Part shown: positions 15,610-24,600 of the stretch, one piece after another | Layout: the number at the start of each line of letters is the position of its first letter | Position numbering within the stretch: position 1 is the first letter of the stretch | NCBI GenBank assembly: GCA_047615875.1 | Contig: JBLHGU010000031.1 | Span: forward strand, 1-38,534 | Direction of reading: 5' to 3' | DNA: 38,534 nucleotides | From: JBLHGU01 sp047615875 | GTDB taxonomy: Bacteria > Pseudomonadota > Gammaproteobacteria > Arenicellales > CAJQKF01 | Translations under genes and position numbers: made by a program | Notes under the pieces: model-generated | Seen by the model: the letters and a program-made list of their open reading frames with translations, nothing else | Database searches by the model: none | What the model was told of the DNA's origin: nothing

Positions 15610-16446
15610 ATGAAATTGATGGGGTTTAAAAATGTGCTCGCTTTAGGCATTACCGGACTCATGCTAAGTCTGGGTTTTTCGGCAGATATAGTAGCAAGTA
15701 CCAGAACGGTAGCACTTCCATTAGTAACTGAAACAATAGCTGGAGTGACGGTACAGTTTCCAGCTAGCGGAGATTTCACTATTCGGTCAAATTGTCGTGT
15801 GCTGGATGCAAAATTGAATATTAGTCTTCAGGAATTATCGGATCGCTTACTGACCATTTTGAAGCGTTCTGGCATAGAGCAAAACCATAAGTGTGGAGAT
15901 AAAACATCCATACAAAATGCCACCATGCACCGAAGTGGTTCTCATCTTAAAGTGGTCATAAAAGGCAATATTGGTCGCGAGGAGTGTGTGTTTGCAAAAG
16001 TGCCAGAAATTAACGGTTTCTCAGTCACCTTTAAAGAACGCTTAATAGCGAACACCACACTCGAAAGTAATGCTTCCGTTTCAGCAGAGATGCAACCGGT
16101 CATAGATAAAAATAATGCTTTAAGTTTGACGCTTATTAAGAAACCACATATTTATGTTGAGAACGAAGCTTATGAATATCTGATATCTGCTCTGGGCTTC
16201 CAACGTGAGATTCATGCAAATTTAGCGCAGAATATCCAGTCGATTATAAAATCAAATCAACAGTGGGTGAAACTACCGCCATCGCTTGCTCCTTTCGGAG
16301 TAAGTTTGAGTAACGCACAAATTGTTTTGAATAAGTCAGGTCTTGCATTGCAACTAGATGGCCATATTTCAATTCCCCCTTACCTTGCCCCGACAACACT
16401 GTCTCTATTGGGGTTTAGTAGAAATGCTTGCGTAAAAACGGGCTAA
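15610..16446 (+). CDS. Hypothetical secreted protein
   Basis: I do not recognise this protein. From the ATG at 15610 it has 278 residues and a signal peptide (MKLMGFKNVLALGITGLMLS with a likely cleavage after a SADIVAS-type site near residue 30). The mature chain is mostly beta-strand-like, with ALPLVTETIAGVTVQFPASG early on and repeats of the form 'L..SLQELSDRLL'. Later stretches are WVKLPPSLAPFGVSLSNAQ and ISIPPYLAPTTLSL. Four or so cysteines are scattered (RSNCRVLDA, HKCGD, EECVF, NACVK), compatible with disulfides in the periplasm. An upstream in-frame start at 15580 would add ten residues and spoil the signal peptide. No domain with known function could be assigned. Confidence 0.65.
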   Translation: MKLMGFKNVLALGITGLMLSLGFSADIVASTRTVALPLVTETIAGVTVQFPASGDFTIRSNCRVLDAKLNISLQELSDRLLTILKRSGIEQNHKCGDKTSIQNATMHRSGSHLKVVIKGNIGREECVFAKVPEINGFSVTFKERLIANTTLESNASVSAEMQPVIDKNNALSLTLIKKPHIYVENEAYEYLISALGFQREIHANLAQNIQSIIKSNQQWVKLPPSLAPFGVSLSNAQIVLNKSGLALQLDGHISIPPYLAPTTLSLLGFSRNACVKTG

Positions 16447-16565
16447 TTAATTAACGTTACTATTAGTTGCAAATAAAAAAATAGTGGGGGGAATATTCGG
16501 ACACTACGGATAAAACTAGTTTCTTTTACTTTCAAAGCCTATAGCAAAGTCTTTTTCCAGATTTC

Positions 16566-16581
16566 TGTGACTAAAGTCACA
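16566..16581. promoter_or_regulatory. CRP/FNR-family-type site upstream of the desaturase
   Basis: TGTGACTAAAGTCACA fits TGTGA-N6-TCACA, the core of the CRP/Vfr/Clp consensus, and is fully palindromic except the central bases. It lies about 77 bases before the desaturase ATG. A nearly matching palindrome followed by the same ATTCAT is found at 17750-17765 before the methyltransferase. Confidence 0.6.
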
Positions 16582-16604
16582 TTCATAAAAGCCGGAGTTT
16601 TGTA

Positions 16605-16635
16605 TCGTCGCGGAAATATCACACTTTTGCGACGA
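16605..16635 (+). other. Inverted repeat in the desaturase leader
   Basis: TCGTCGC (16605-16611) and GCGACGA (16629-16635) are separated by 17 bases, just upstream of the desaturase start. It could be a 5'-leader hairpin. There is no T run, so it is not a terminator; function unknown. Confidence 0.35.
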
Positions 16636-16657
16636 CCTCTTCAAGTTTTATAAAATA

Positions 16658-17684
16658 ATGGCTAAAAGTACCTTTGTAAAAACATTGCTTAAAGAACCCT
16701 ATTATGGATACCAAAATAGAGACGGTTCTACAAAAATACCGAGCTATAAGGAAGTTATAAAGCAGTTATTATCCTCTATTAATGTTTTTGGAACGCAGCG
16801 TCAAAGGACAGTTTTTACCATGTTCTTTTTTCTAGATCTGACAGCAATATGTGCTTTGATATTTTTTACAAATTATCTCACTGTATATGGTGTTCTATAT
16901 GCCATTATAGTTGGGCTGGTCGCAGGACATATCTATAATACGATATGGCATCACCGATATTGTTCGCACTCTGCATTCAAACTTGTAAATCCTAAATATG
17001 CCCTGTTGTTTTCGTGGACAGATCCGCTTTTCTTTAGTGAGGATAACTACGCCTTGCCGCACTTAGTTCACCACGCAAAAGCTGATAAAGCAGGGGATCC
17101 TTATGGACCTCAAATTGGCTGGCTGGCGAGTTTTTTAGGCCCATATATAAATACGAGCATTGATGCAGATATCTCAGAGGATAGCTTTGAGAGAATAAAA
17201 AAACGAATTTCCCACATCAATTTGAAAACAGTCAATTATGCTCACTTTAAGCGACATGGTGTTATAGAAGGATACAGTGGTTTTCTATCAAGGAAAGTTG
17301 TTGCTCAAATTTTGTGGATTGGGTTTTCTTACTATCTAGGTGGGGTGGTCTTTGTGTTTGCATATTTAACGGCAGTATTTATTACCATATCGATCGTACT
17401 CCCTTGATTTCAACTGGCGAGGGCACGGTGGAAATTTTCGCCACGACAAAAAGTCTGGGTGGGAGTTTGATCAGAAAACCCGAGCTCTAAATCAGCCATT
17501 CTACGCGCTTCTTGCATCGGAGTGGCATGATAATCATCACAACTATCCTGGTTCTGCCAATATAGGATTTTTACCTCAGCAAATTGACTTAGCATTCGGA
17601 CTGATAAAGCTAATGAGTTGGGTTGGTATTGTTTCAGAATACAATGACTCAGCTAGAACCTTTGAATCGAAGTTTTTAAGTTAA
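16658..17684 (+). pseudogene. Membrane fatty acid desaturase, disrupted by a frameshift
   Basis: The first frame (249 residues to TGA at 17405-17407) contains the desaturase membrane segments and two of three di-iron histidine boxes: WHHRYCSHSAF (near residue 90) and LPHLVHH (near 128). The +1 frame then carries FNWRGHGGNFRHDKK and the third box WHDNHHNYPGS, ending at TAA 17682-17684. A single-base change between about 17380 and 17400 explains the break. All three boxes needed for the di-iron centre would be present if the frames were joined, at about 340 residues, normal for acyl-lipid or acyl-CoA desaturases. As sequenced, the product lacks the third box and should be inactive. The frameshift might be a sequencing error, but the broken neighbour argues for real decay. 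Confidence 0.8.
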
Positions 17685-17749
17685 AAATAAAGTCAAAAAA
17701 ATAACATAGTACAAGTGTATTGTTATTAACATGTAGTCTTACAATCAGT

Positions 17750-17765
17750 TGTGGCAAATGCCACA
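17750..17765. promoter_or_regulatory. CRP-like palindrome upstream of the methyltransferase remnant
   Basis: TGTGGCAAATGCCACA is a perfect palindrome apart from the central AA, of the form TGTGr-N6-yCACA, and is followed by TTCAT. It resembles the site at 16566-16581 in arms, spacing and right flank. It ends about 50 bases before the methyltransferase start codon. Confidence 0.5.
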
Positions 17766-17814
17766 TTCATTGTGCTGATCATCTCCTAAGCTTAAGAAAA
17801 ATAACTAGGAATTG

Positions 17815-18411
17815 ATGATGAGCACTGTAGAACTCCAACACACACTCTTTAAACAGCCATTGAGTGACAAAACAGCCTCACTGGAGTTCCTCGCTAGGGA
17901 AATAAAAGAAACCATGGACGCGGCTATTTCTTTAACCCCACAGCACGCGATGAACCTAGTAAGAGTAGGCTTGTTTTTCCTTCGTCAAAAAACCAATAGG
18001 TCCGATTGGAATAAACTGGTAAAGGATATTGTCCTAACTCACCCGATTAGGAAAATTATACATAAGGATCCATTTACCTATCGAGCATTCTCAAAACCTA
18101 GAGGTTACGCGGGAGATGCCGTGATGATTGATTACATATACGGCAATTATCAAGATGAATCACTAAATGACAAGTTAACAAAAGCAGTATTTGACGTTAG
18201 TACTAATTCACCGTCAACAAGAGCGGTAAGAAATCGCCTGAACTATATAGTCAATTCACTAAATACGTTATATGAGTCAAACAATAGCCCTGAAGTGTTT
18301 TCCGTAGCGTGTGGTCATTGCAGAGAATTTGAGTTATGCGACTCTTTTGATTTTATAGTCATGGACGGTTTGTTGCAATCTGATTGCTCGGACATTGCTG
18401 GATTTGGATAG
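17815..18411 (+). pseudogene. 3-OH-PAME-type SAM methyltransferase, truncated and fused at a deletion junction
   Basis: The frame starts at either of two adjacent ATGs (17815 or 17818) after AGGA at 17807-17810. The N-terminal part has DPFTYRAFSKPRGYAGDAVM and IDYIYG (about residues 82-107), a hallmark of the class I methyltransferases annotated as extracellular factor (3-hydroxypalmitic acid methyl ester) biosynthesis proteins. The start of the SAM-binding fold is present as VFSVACGHCREFEL and FDFIVMD. Homology then stops abruptly, near 18365-18380, and the frame ends at TAG. The rest of the SAM domain is missing. The following DNA encodes the tail of an unrelated TPR protein in another frame, so a deletion has probably fused two genes. 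The product is very unlikely to be active. Confidence 0.72.
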
Positions 18412-18763
18412 GCAGAAGGAAGCGCTGGAGAATATCGACAAGGCACTGCTGTTTGTAGAGGAAACCGGAGAGCGCTGGCCGCTGGCAGAATTATATCGTT
18501 TAAAGGGTGAAGTGCTAATTAGTAAAGAGCAGCCGGATTACCCAGCTGCCGAATCTTGTTTTCAGACAGGCCTTGAAATTGCCACCGCTCAGGGTGCAAA
18601 GCTATTCGTATTACGCATTTTATTATTATTGGCCAGGCACCAGAAACACTTTCCCCAACTGCCCTTGGCAAGAAGCCAACTCGAATCCGTTTATGCAGAA
18701 TTTACCGAGGGGTTTTCCCACCGAGATTTACAGGAGGTTAGCGAATTCTTAAGCGAATACTGA
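18380..18763 (+). pseudogene. C-terminal fragment of a TPR protein (cyclase/LuxR-type predicted ATPase tail)
   Basis: The frame reads LLDLDRQKEALENIDKALLF, VEETGERWPLAELYRLKGEV, then AESCFQTGLEIATAQGAKLF and LRILLLLARHQ. This is the repeated 'ETGERWWEAELHRLKGELLL...AEACFRRALEIARAQGA' pattern I recall from the C-terminal TPR region of large adenylate-cyclase-associated or LuxR-type AAA ATPases of ~1000 residues. Only the last ~125 residues remain. The only start-like codon is a TTG at 18395 with no ribosome binding site, and the upstream part is replaced by methyltransferase DNA. I therefore treat it as the 3' end of a deleted gene. Confidence 0.7.
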
Positions 18764-18777
18764 CGAATTAGTGGGGC

Positions 18778-19314
18778 TCAGTTGATAGCACTTACACGTT
18801 GCATCCGATTGAACAATTCATCTTCCATGGGCAAAGCTTCACCACTATCCCAATCATAAAGTGAACGCGAAATTGTCGAAAGCGCTGCAAGATAAACGTG
18901 TATGCCATAGGTGGCTTTACTGTTCGCGGACTCAACAGAGTGGATGGCGTCCGGCCCCATCGATAGCACGTCACCTGGCTTTAAACTGCGTGTAGTCTTT
19001 TGTTCCAGTCTGCCGTCTTTGGGCAGGTAGAAATGATTGAGTTCCTCACCATCATAAACGCCAATGGTGGCCTGAGTTTTGTGATTGTGAGGTGGCACGT
19101 GAATATCGGGATCAAATCGGCAATACCAGATGGATACCGTCTCATCTTCGAACAAAATCTCTTCCCCACCTTCATAACCGGACATCGCCTGCTTAACGGC
19201 CTCGGGATTCTGAAAAGCCTGCTTCATGATTGACTTTACCTGATCACTGGCCTCCGGTTGGGTTGCCACATCACGAAGTTGCTGAATAAATTGATCCAGA
19301 TTGAAAGAACTCAT
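18778..19314 (-). CDS. Cupin, cysteine dioxygenase-like
   Basis: From the preferred ATG at 19314 the protein has 178 residues; in-frame ATGs at 19329 and 19356 would lengthen it. GGGGA lies 8 bases before 19314, which decided the start. The cupin motif VPPHNHKTQATIGVYDGEEL supplies two His ligands (H90 and H92, counted from the longest start). A third, H139, is in DAIHSVESANSK, matching the three-His iron site of thiol dioxygenases such as cysteine dioxygenase. The likely reaction is oxygenation of a small thiol (cysteine, 3-mercaptopropionate or similar) in the cytoplasm; substrate is not determined by sequence here. An alternative is a non-catalytic cupin. The gene stands alone before the glycogen operon. 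Confidence 0.8.
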   Translation of the reverse strand: MSSFNLDQFIQQLRDVATQPEASDQVKSIMKQAFQNPEAVKQAMSGYEGGEEILFEDETVSIWYCRFDPDIHVPPHNHKTQATIGVYDGEELNHFYLPKDGRLEQKTTRSLKPGDVLSMGPDAIHSVESANSKATYGIHVYLAALSTISRSLYDWDSGEALPMEDELFNRMQRVSAIN

Positions 19315-19448
19315 ATCGAATATCCCCATAGAATTACAGACGTTAGTATCAGTCAACTACTACTCATGATCAATAAGCCCGTAGCAATCATTGGCTGTTT
19401 CTTTACCATTTATGAATTGCAGTGGAAGTGACAGGTAACCCGCCCCGA

Positions 19449-21614
19449 TTAGGAGAACGTTTTCAAAATAATACAGGCCAGTGGTGCTAGCGTTAACGTC
19501 AGGGAATGATCTAAACCATTACATCCTGTTCGATCGGCATCTAGCCCTGTTGAATTGATTACGTTGCTGCCGCCATACTTTTGGGCATCGGAATTAAGAC
19601 ATTCCACGAATCGATCCAAGCGTGGTACGCCGATGCGATAACCGTGATAAGCCTGCGGTGAAAAATTAATTATCACCACCACGTACTTACCATTTCGATC
19701 CTTGCGCAGGAAGCTTAAAATACTTTGATCAGCCTGATCTGCATTAATCCATTGAAACCCTTCAATCCTGCAATCATAGTCATACAACGGTGGTAGTGAT
19801 CTGTAGACTAAATTCAGGTCGCGAACTAGAGTCTGAATTCCGGAGTGAGATTCATGATCCAGGACTCCCCAGTCTAACTGGCCCTGGTATTGCCACTCGT
19901 GTTGCTGTGCGATCTCCATACCCATAAACAGCATTTTCTTACCTGGATGGGTGTACAAATAAGAGAGGTAGGCTCTAAGGTTGGCAAAACGTTGCCAGTC
20001 ATCACCTGGCATGCGGCCCAGTAAAGATCGCTTGCCGTGCACTACCTCATCGTGGGACAGCGGCAGAATAAAGTTTTCACTGTAGGCGTAAAGTTGACCG
20101 AATGTTAGCTTCTGGTGGTGATGCCTTCGGTGTATGGGATCTTCGGCTATATAATCAAGCGAATCGTGCATCCAGCCCATGTTCCACTTATAAGAGAATC
20201 CCAACCCTCCGCTATCGACTGGCTGTGTCACACCTGGCCAGGATGTTGATTCTTCTGCCATGGTGACAGCTCCCTCAGCGTGAACCGCTTTATTCATCTG
20301 CTTTAGAAATTCTATGGCTTCGAGGTTTTCATTGCTGCCATATTGATTGGCAATCCATTCTCCAGCTTCACGGGAATAGTCCAGATACAGCATAGAGGCT
20401 ACTGCATCGACGCGTAACGCATCAATATGAAACTCTCTGACCCAGTAACAAGCGTTGGATATCAGGTAATTTAGAACTTCATTTCTGCCATAGTTGAATA
20501 TCAACGTACCCCAATCCTGATGCTCGCCCTGACGAGGGTCTGCATGTTCGTAGAGGTGGGTGCCATCAAACAGGCGTAGTCCAAAATCGTCTTTTGGAAA
20601 ATGTGCCGGTACCCAATCCAGAATTACACCTATGCCATTTTTGTGACAGTGATCTACAAAATACTTGAATTCCGCCGGTGTGCCGAACCTTGAGGTCGGC
20701 GCGAACAGACCAACAGGTTGATAACCCCAGGAGCCATCAAATGGATGTTCGCTGACTGGCAACAATTCGATATGGGTAAAACCCATGTCCACAACATACG
20801 CTACCAACTGCGCCGCCAATTCACGATAGGTTAAATATTGATTATCAGTTGTTCTGCGCCAGGAAGACAGGTGTACTTCATAGATGGACACCGGCTGATC
20901 AAATTCCGTTGCCGCAGGTTTCGAACGCTGGTAATCTTCATCACCCCAATCATAATCATCGTGATAAACAATAGAGGCATTGCCTGGAGCCGGTTGCATA
21001 AATCTGGCAAAGGGATCGGCTTTTAGAGGCAGTACCGTAAGATCGTCTTTAAGAATTTCATACTTGTATTGATCGCCACTGCATAAACCCGGTACAAATA
21101 AATCCCACAGACCGCTGGTGGGATGAAATCGCATAGCATGTCTTCTGCCATCCCACTCGTTGAATGTACCCACCACGCTGACGCGTTCAGCATTCGGCGC
21201 CCACAATGCGAAGTGCACTCCACTAACACCGTTTAGCTCAAGAAAATTGGCACCAAGTTTTTCGTAAAGCCTGTCATGTCTACCTTCACAAAATAAATGC
21301 TGATCAAGCTCTCCCAATGCAGATGGGAATCGGTAAGGATCTTCTATCTCATAGGTGGCTGAAGTTGTGGAAATGCGAAAAATGTAGTGGTCGACTGGCT
21401 GGGCTAAAGTTAACATATAGATCCCGGCAGATTCTTGCGCTGACATAACATGGGACGTTTGATTGCGACAATCCACCAAAGAGACCGCAATGCCCTGTGG
21501 CTGAAAACAACGAATAGCCCAAGCATTGCCATGCTGGTGCTGGCCTAAAATTGCGAAGGGGTTTTTACAATGTCCCTGTGCAATCTTAGTGAGTTCCTCA
21601 CCGATGTTTGTCAT
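19449..21614 (-). CDS. glgB: 1,4-alpha-glucan branching enzyme GlgB
   Basis: The 721-residue protein has an N-terminal beta-sandwich (about 1-110), a CBM48 domain (GVHFALWAPNAERVSVVGTF, near 132-151; NEWDGRRHAM), the GH13 barrel and a C-terminal domain. Catalytic residues fit the branching-enzyme pattern: D403 in LRVDAVASMLYLDYSR, E454 in TMAEEST, and H521-D522 in LSHDEVVHGKRS. It makes alpha-1,6 branches by transferring cut oligoglucan chains onto growing glycogen. Length is normal for the long N-terminal-domain type. It is the last gene of the operon, 18 bases after the debranching/glucanotransferase gene. Confidence 0.97.
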   Translation of the reverse strand: MTNIGEELTKIAQGHCKNPFAILGQHQHGNAWAIRCFQPQGIAVSLVDCRNQTSHVMSAQESAGIYMLTLAQPVDHYIFRISTTSATYEIEDPYRFPSALGELDQHLFCEGRHDRLYEKLGANFLELNGVSGVHFALWAPNAERVSVVGTFNEWDGRRHAMRFHPTSGLWDLFVPGLCSGDQYKYEILKDDLTVLPLKADPFARFMQPAPGNASIVYHDDYDWGDEDYQRSKPAATEFDQPVSIYEVHLSSWRRTTDNQYLTYRELAAQLVAYVVDMGFTHIELLPVSEHPFDGSWGYQPVGLFAPTSRFGTPAEFKYFVDHCHKNGIGVILDWVPAHFPKDDFGLRLFDGTHLYEHADPRQGEHQDWGTLIFNYGRNEVLNYLISNACYWVREFHIDALRVDAVASMLYLDYSREAGEWIANQYGSNENLEAIEFLKQMNKAVHAEGAVTMAEESTSWPGVTQPVDSGGLGFSYKWNMGWMHDSLDYIAEDPIHRRHHHQKLTFGQLYAYSENFILPLSHDEVVHGKRSLLGRMPGDDWQRFANLRAYLSYLYTHPGKKMLFMGMEIAQQHEWQYQGQLDWGVLDHESHSGIQTLVRDLNLVYRSLPPLYDYDCRIEGFQWINADQADQSILSFLRKDRNGKYVVVIINFSPQAYHGYRIGVPRLDRFVECLNSDAQKYGGSNVINSTGLDADRTGCNGLDHSLTLTLAPLACIILKTFS

Positions 21615-21632
21615 GTTTCTATTTTCGTCACA

Positions 21633-24600
21633 TTAACCCTCACGAGTAATCTCGTCTGTATAAAACAAGCCATGCCATTCATGCCATGGCATGGCTTCTA
21701 TGTTAACGGAATATTTACGCGACCAGTTAGGATACTCATCCACAGTGCCAGGCAAATTTACCGGATCTATCTCCAGGGTTAAATCATCCAACTGAAATTG
21801 CACCATAGCCGCTGATGAGCTGGATAACCACTGGTGCATTATTACGGTGATCTCTGCCATGCTATGTTCAGCTGAGATATCAATGCCAATTTGACTGCAA
21901 AGTTTGTGTCGATCTGATTCTCTTTGTTGTAGTTCGTGCTGGTATTGATCTGCATGTATAAGATTAAGCGATCTGCGCAGTTCAATATCGCCGCATTGCC
22001 ACCAGCCGGAGAAAGTAGGCAGATCATGGGTTGCAAAACACGCAACAGAATTGCGTCTATAGTCGGTCGGATCAACGAAATCGTCACCATGGCGTTCGAA
22101 CATGGCAATTGAAAGACCGAGAATGGCTTGATTGTCGAGATGTTCTCGAAAACCAAAGGGCAGGGTGCCCAGATCTTCGCCGATAATAATACATAGCTGT
22201 TGCTGCGATTCGTCTGCTAAAACTCGTTCCAATGTGGCTGGATAATTAACGTATGCCCCTTGTGAAGGCGGTATGCCGTTTGGCACCCAGAATAGTCGCT
22301 GCAGACCCATGACATGATCAATACGTAATGCGCCTGCATGCCGGGTATTATGTTCTATTAATGCCCTGAAACCGTTCTCCAGTTCTGCTGAATGTGGATT
22401 CATCGGAGCAATCCCCCAGGCCTGCCCCAAAACAGTAAAAGCATCTGGTGGTGCACCAATCTCAAGCCCGCGTGCGAACTCCGGGCTGGATGCTTCAGCA
22501 CCATCCAGGTGCGGACCAACGGCAAGGTCTCGATACAGACCCACCCGCATGCCGTGTTGCTTGCAGGCTGCTTGAACCCGTTTTAACTGATCATCCGCAA
22601 TCCACTGCAACCAGCATAGAAAACTTTTAAGAGCCTCAGATTTGATTTTATTTAGGAGCGTTGCATTACTGTCCTTGAGTTGTTGGTTTTCGAACTGGAC
22701 ATAGTGTTGCAGGGCTGATCCCGATGTCTGGATAAACAGGGCGAAATCATCATGTTCCCTGGCAAGCTGGCTGGATAACTGGAAAGCGTTAAAGATGCTT
22801 GCCAGCGCCTCAAGCTTTAGCGTCGCAACTGCAGGGTAATTAACCCATAACCCATCACGTAGATTTGAGATAGTTGCAAGTTCGGAGCAATCTTCCAGGC
22901 AATCTTCCAAGTTAAAACGAATGGCTAACTTGTCGACAGCAATATACAAAGGGTCCAGCCAAAGTCGGCTGGTAGGCGCGTAAGGACTGCGAGATTCAGG
23001 CGTCGCGAGGGGCCGCGCATGCAGAGGGTTGATGGCTAAAAAATCCACACCATTATTAGCGGCTTCAATGGCGAAATTCTTAAGGTCTTCGAAATCTCCG
23101 ATACCCCAATTTCTACACGACCGAAGCGCATAGACCTGTAATGAAATACCCCGTACAGGTAGGTCTTTATTAAACCATTGTGGTTTAAAACAGGAAATAT
23201 TGGCGACGTTTGGATCATGCGCCTGTCTGATTTTTGAATCAGCCATAGCCGACTGAATGGCCAATATTGAAGACAGTGGAGTACTGCGCTGTACGCCTTC
23301 GTTATCCTGATAACTTCTATCGATACCCAGGCGTTGCAACTCTTTATTGGAAACTTCTTCCGGGTGTCGAATCAGTACCTGGATGGAATGCGACGAGACT
23401 GTTACCTCACCTCCGGCAGGCAGCACATAGTCAATCTGATCGACAACTTCCGCACTGTCAATCTGGCGTATATATTGTTGACAGGGCAGCTTAAACGAAA
23501 CCGACGCGGTGCTGGCATTGATAAGCAGAAGCGCGGCATTTTTCGAATCCGCGTGTTGCAGATAAACGGCCATGGCGGCGAGCGAGTTGTCATGCCAGCT
23601 GGCCTCATCCATCCCACTACCATCCAGCTTACACCACTGAATGACATCGCTGCCGATGTCCACCCAATAGGGTAACCGCAAAGCCGGATTATCTCGGCGT
23701 AGCGCGATGCTGCCCTGAACAAATTTTAAAAGCTGTTTGTCTTGCTGTGACCAGTCCAACCAATTAACGGCATTGTCCTGGCAATAGGCGTTATTGTTGC
23801 CCGCACGGCTATGACCCATTTCATCACCCATGTACAACATGGGTGTGCCCTGGGAGCAAAATAGAGTGCTGAGCAAAGCCTGTACTCTGATCCGACGACA
23901 GTGCAGTATTGCCTCATTGTCGGTCGGTCCTTCTACGCCACAATTGATGCTGCGATTATCATTATGACCATCACGGTCATCTTCCCCATTAGCCCAATTA
24001 TGTTTTTGCTGGTAGCTAACAACATCAGTCAGATTGAAGCCATCGTGAGCGCAGATATAGTGAATATCCGACCAGGGCATTCTATGCTCATCTTTAAAAC
24101 GATAAGCAGAAGCGGTAAGGCGCTGCGCTATAACACTGCAGGTTTTACCGCCTCCTAACCAGAAATCTCGAATATCATCACGATAGCCATCGTTCCACTC
24201 AGCGGTCTGGTGCCCGAAGTTTCCAGCCTGATAACCATTTGGGCCAATGTCCCAGGGCTCCATGATCAACTTGGCTGATTTAAGTCTCTTATCGTTACAT
24301 ATTTGATTGAGCAGATTATGTTCAGGGTCGAAGTCTTCTCCATGACGACCAAGAGTGGTGGCCAGATCAAATCTGAAGCCATCAACGCCCATGAACTCAT
24401 GCCAATAAATAAGAGACTCCATCACCAGTCTCTGTACGATGGCACTATCGGCATTAAGAATATTTCCGCAGCCGGTGTAGTTTCTATACTCAGCTGAATT
24501 TTCTGCATCCAGCGAATAGAAGCCACGGTTGTCCATACCTTTTAAATTCAACTGGGACCCGGTTCTACCACCCTCCGCGCTATGATTGAAAACAACATCC

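Noticed and set aside
16566..16581. FNR box instead of a CRP-like site
   Set aside because: The arms are TGTGA/TCACA, not TTGAT/ATCAA, so the CRP side of the family fits better.
16605..16635. Terminator or riboswitch in the desaturase leader
   Set aside because: The 7-bp stem has a 17-base loop and no T run; no known aptamer features could be seen.
17410..17595. Minus-strand open frame over the desaturase C-terminus
   Set aside because: The plus-strand +1 frame encodes the third histidine box of the desaturase with clear homology; the minus frame is a shadow.
16658..17684. Programmed frameshifting in the desaturase
   Set aside because: No slippery heptamer or downstream pseudoknot was seen near 17385-17405; ordinary mutation or sequencing error is simpler.
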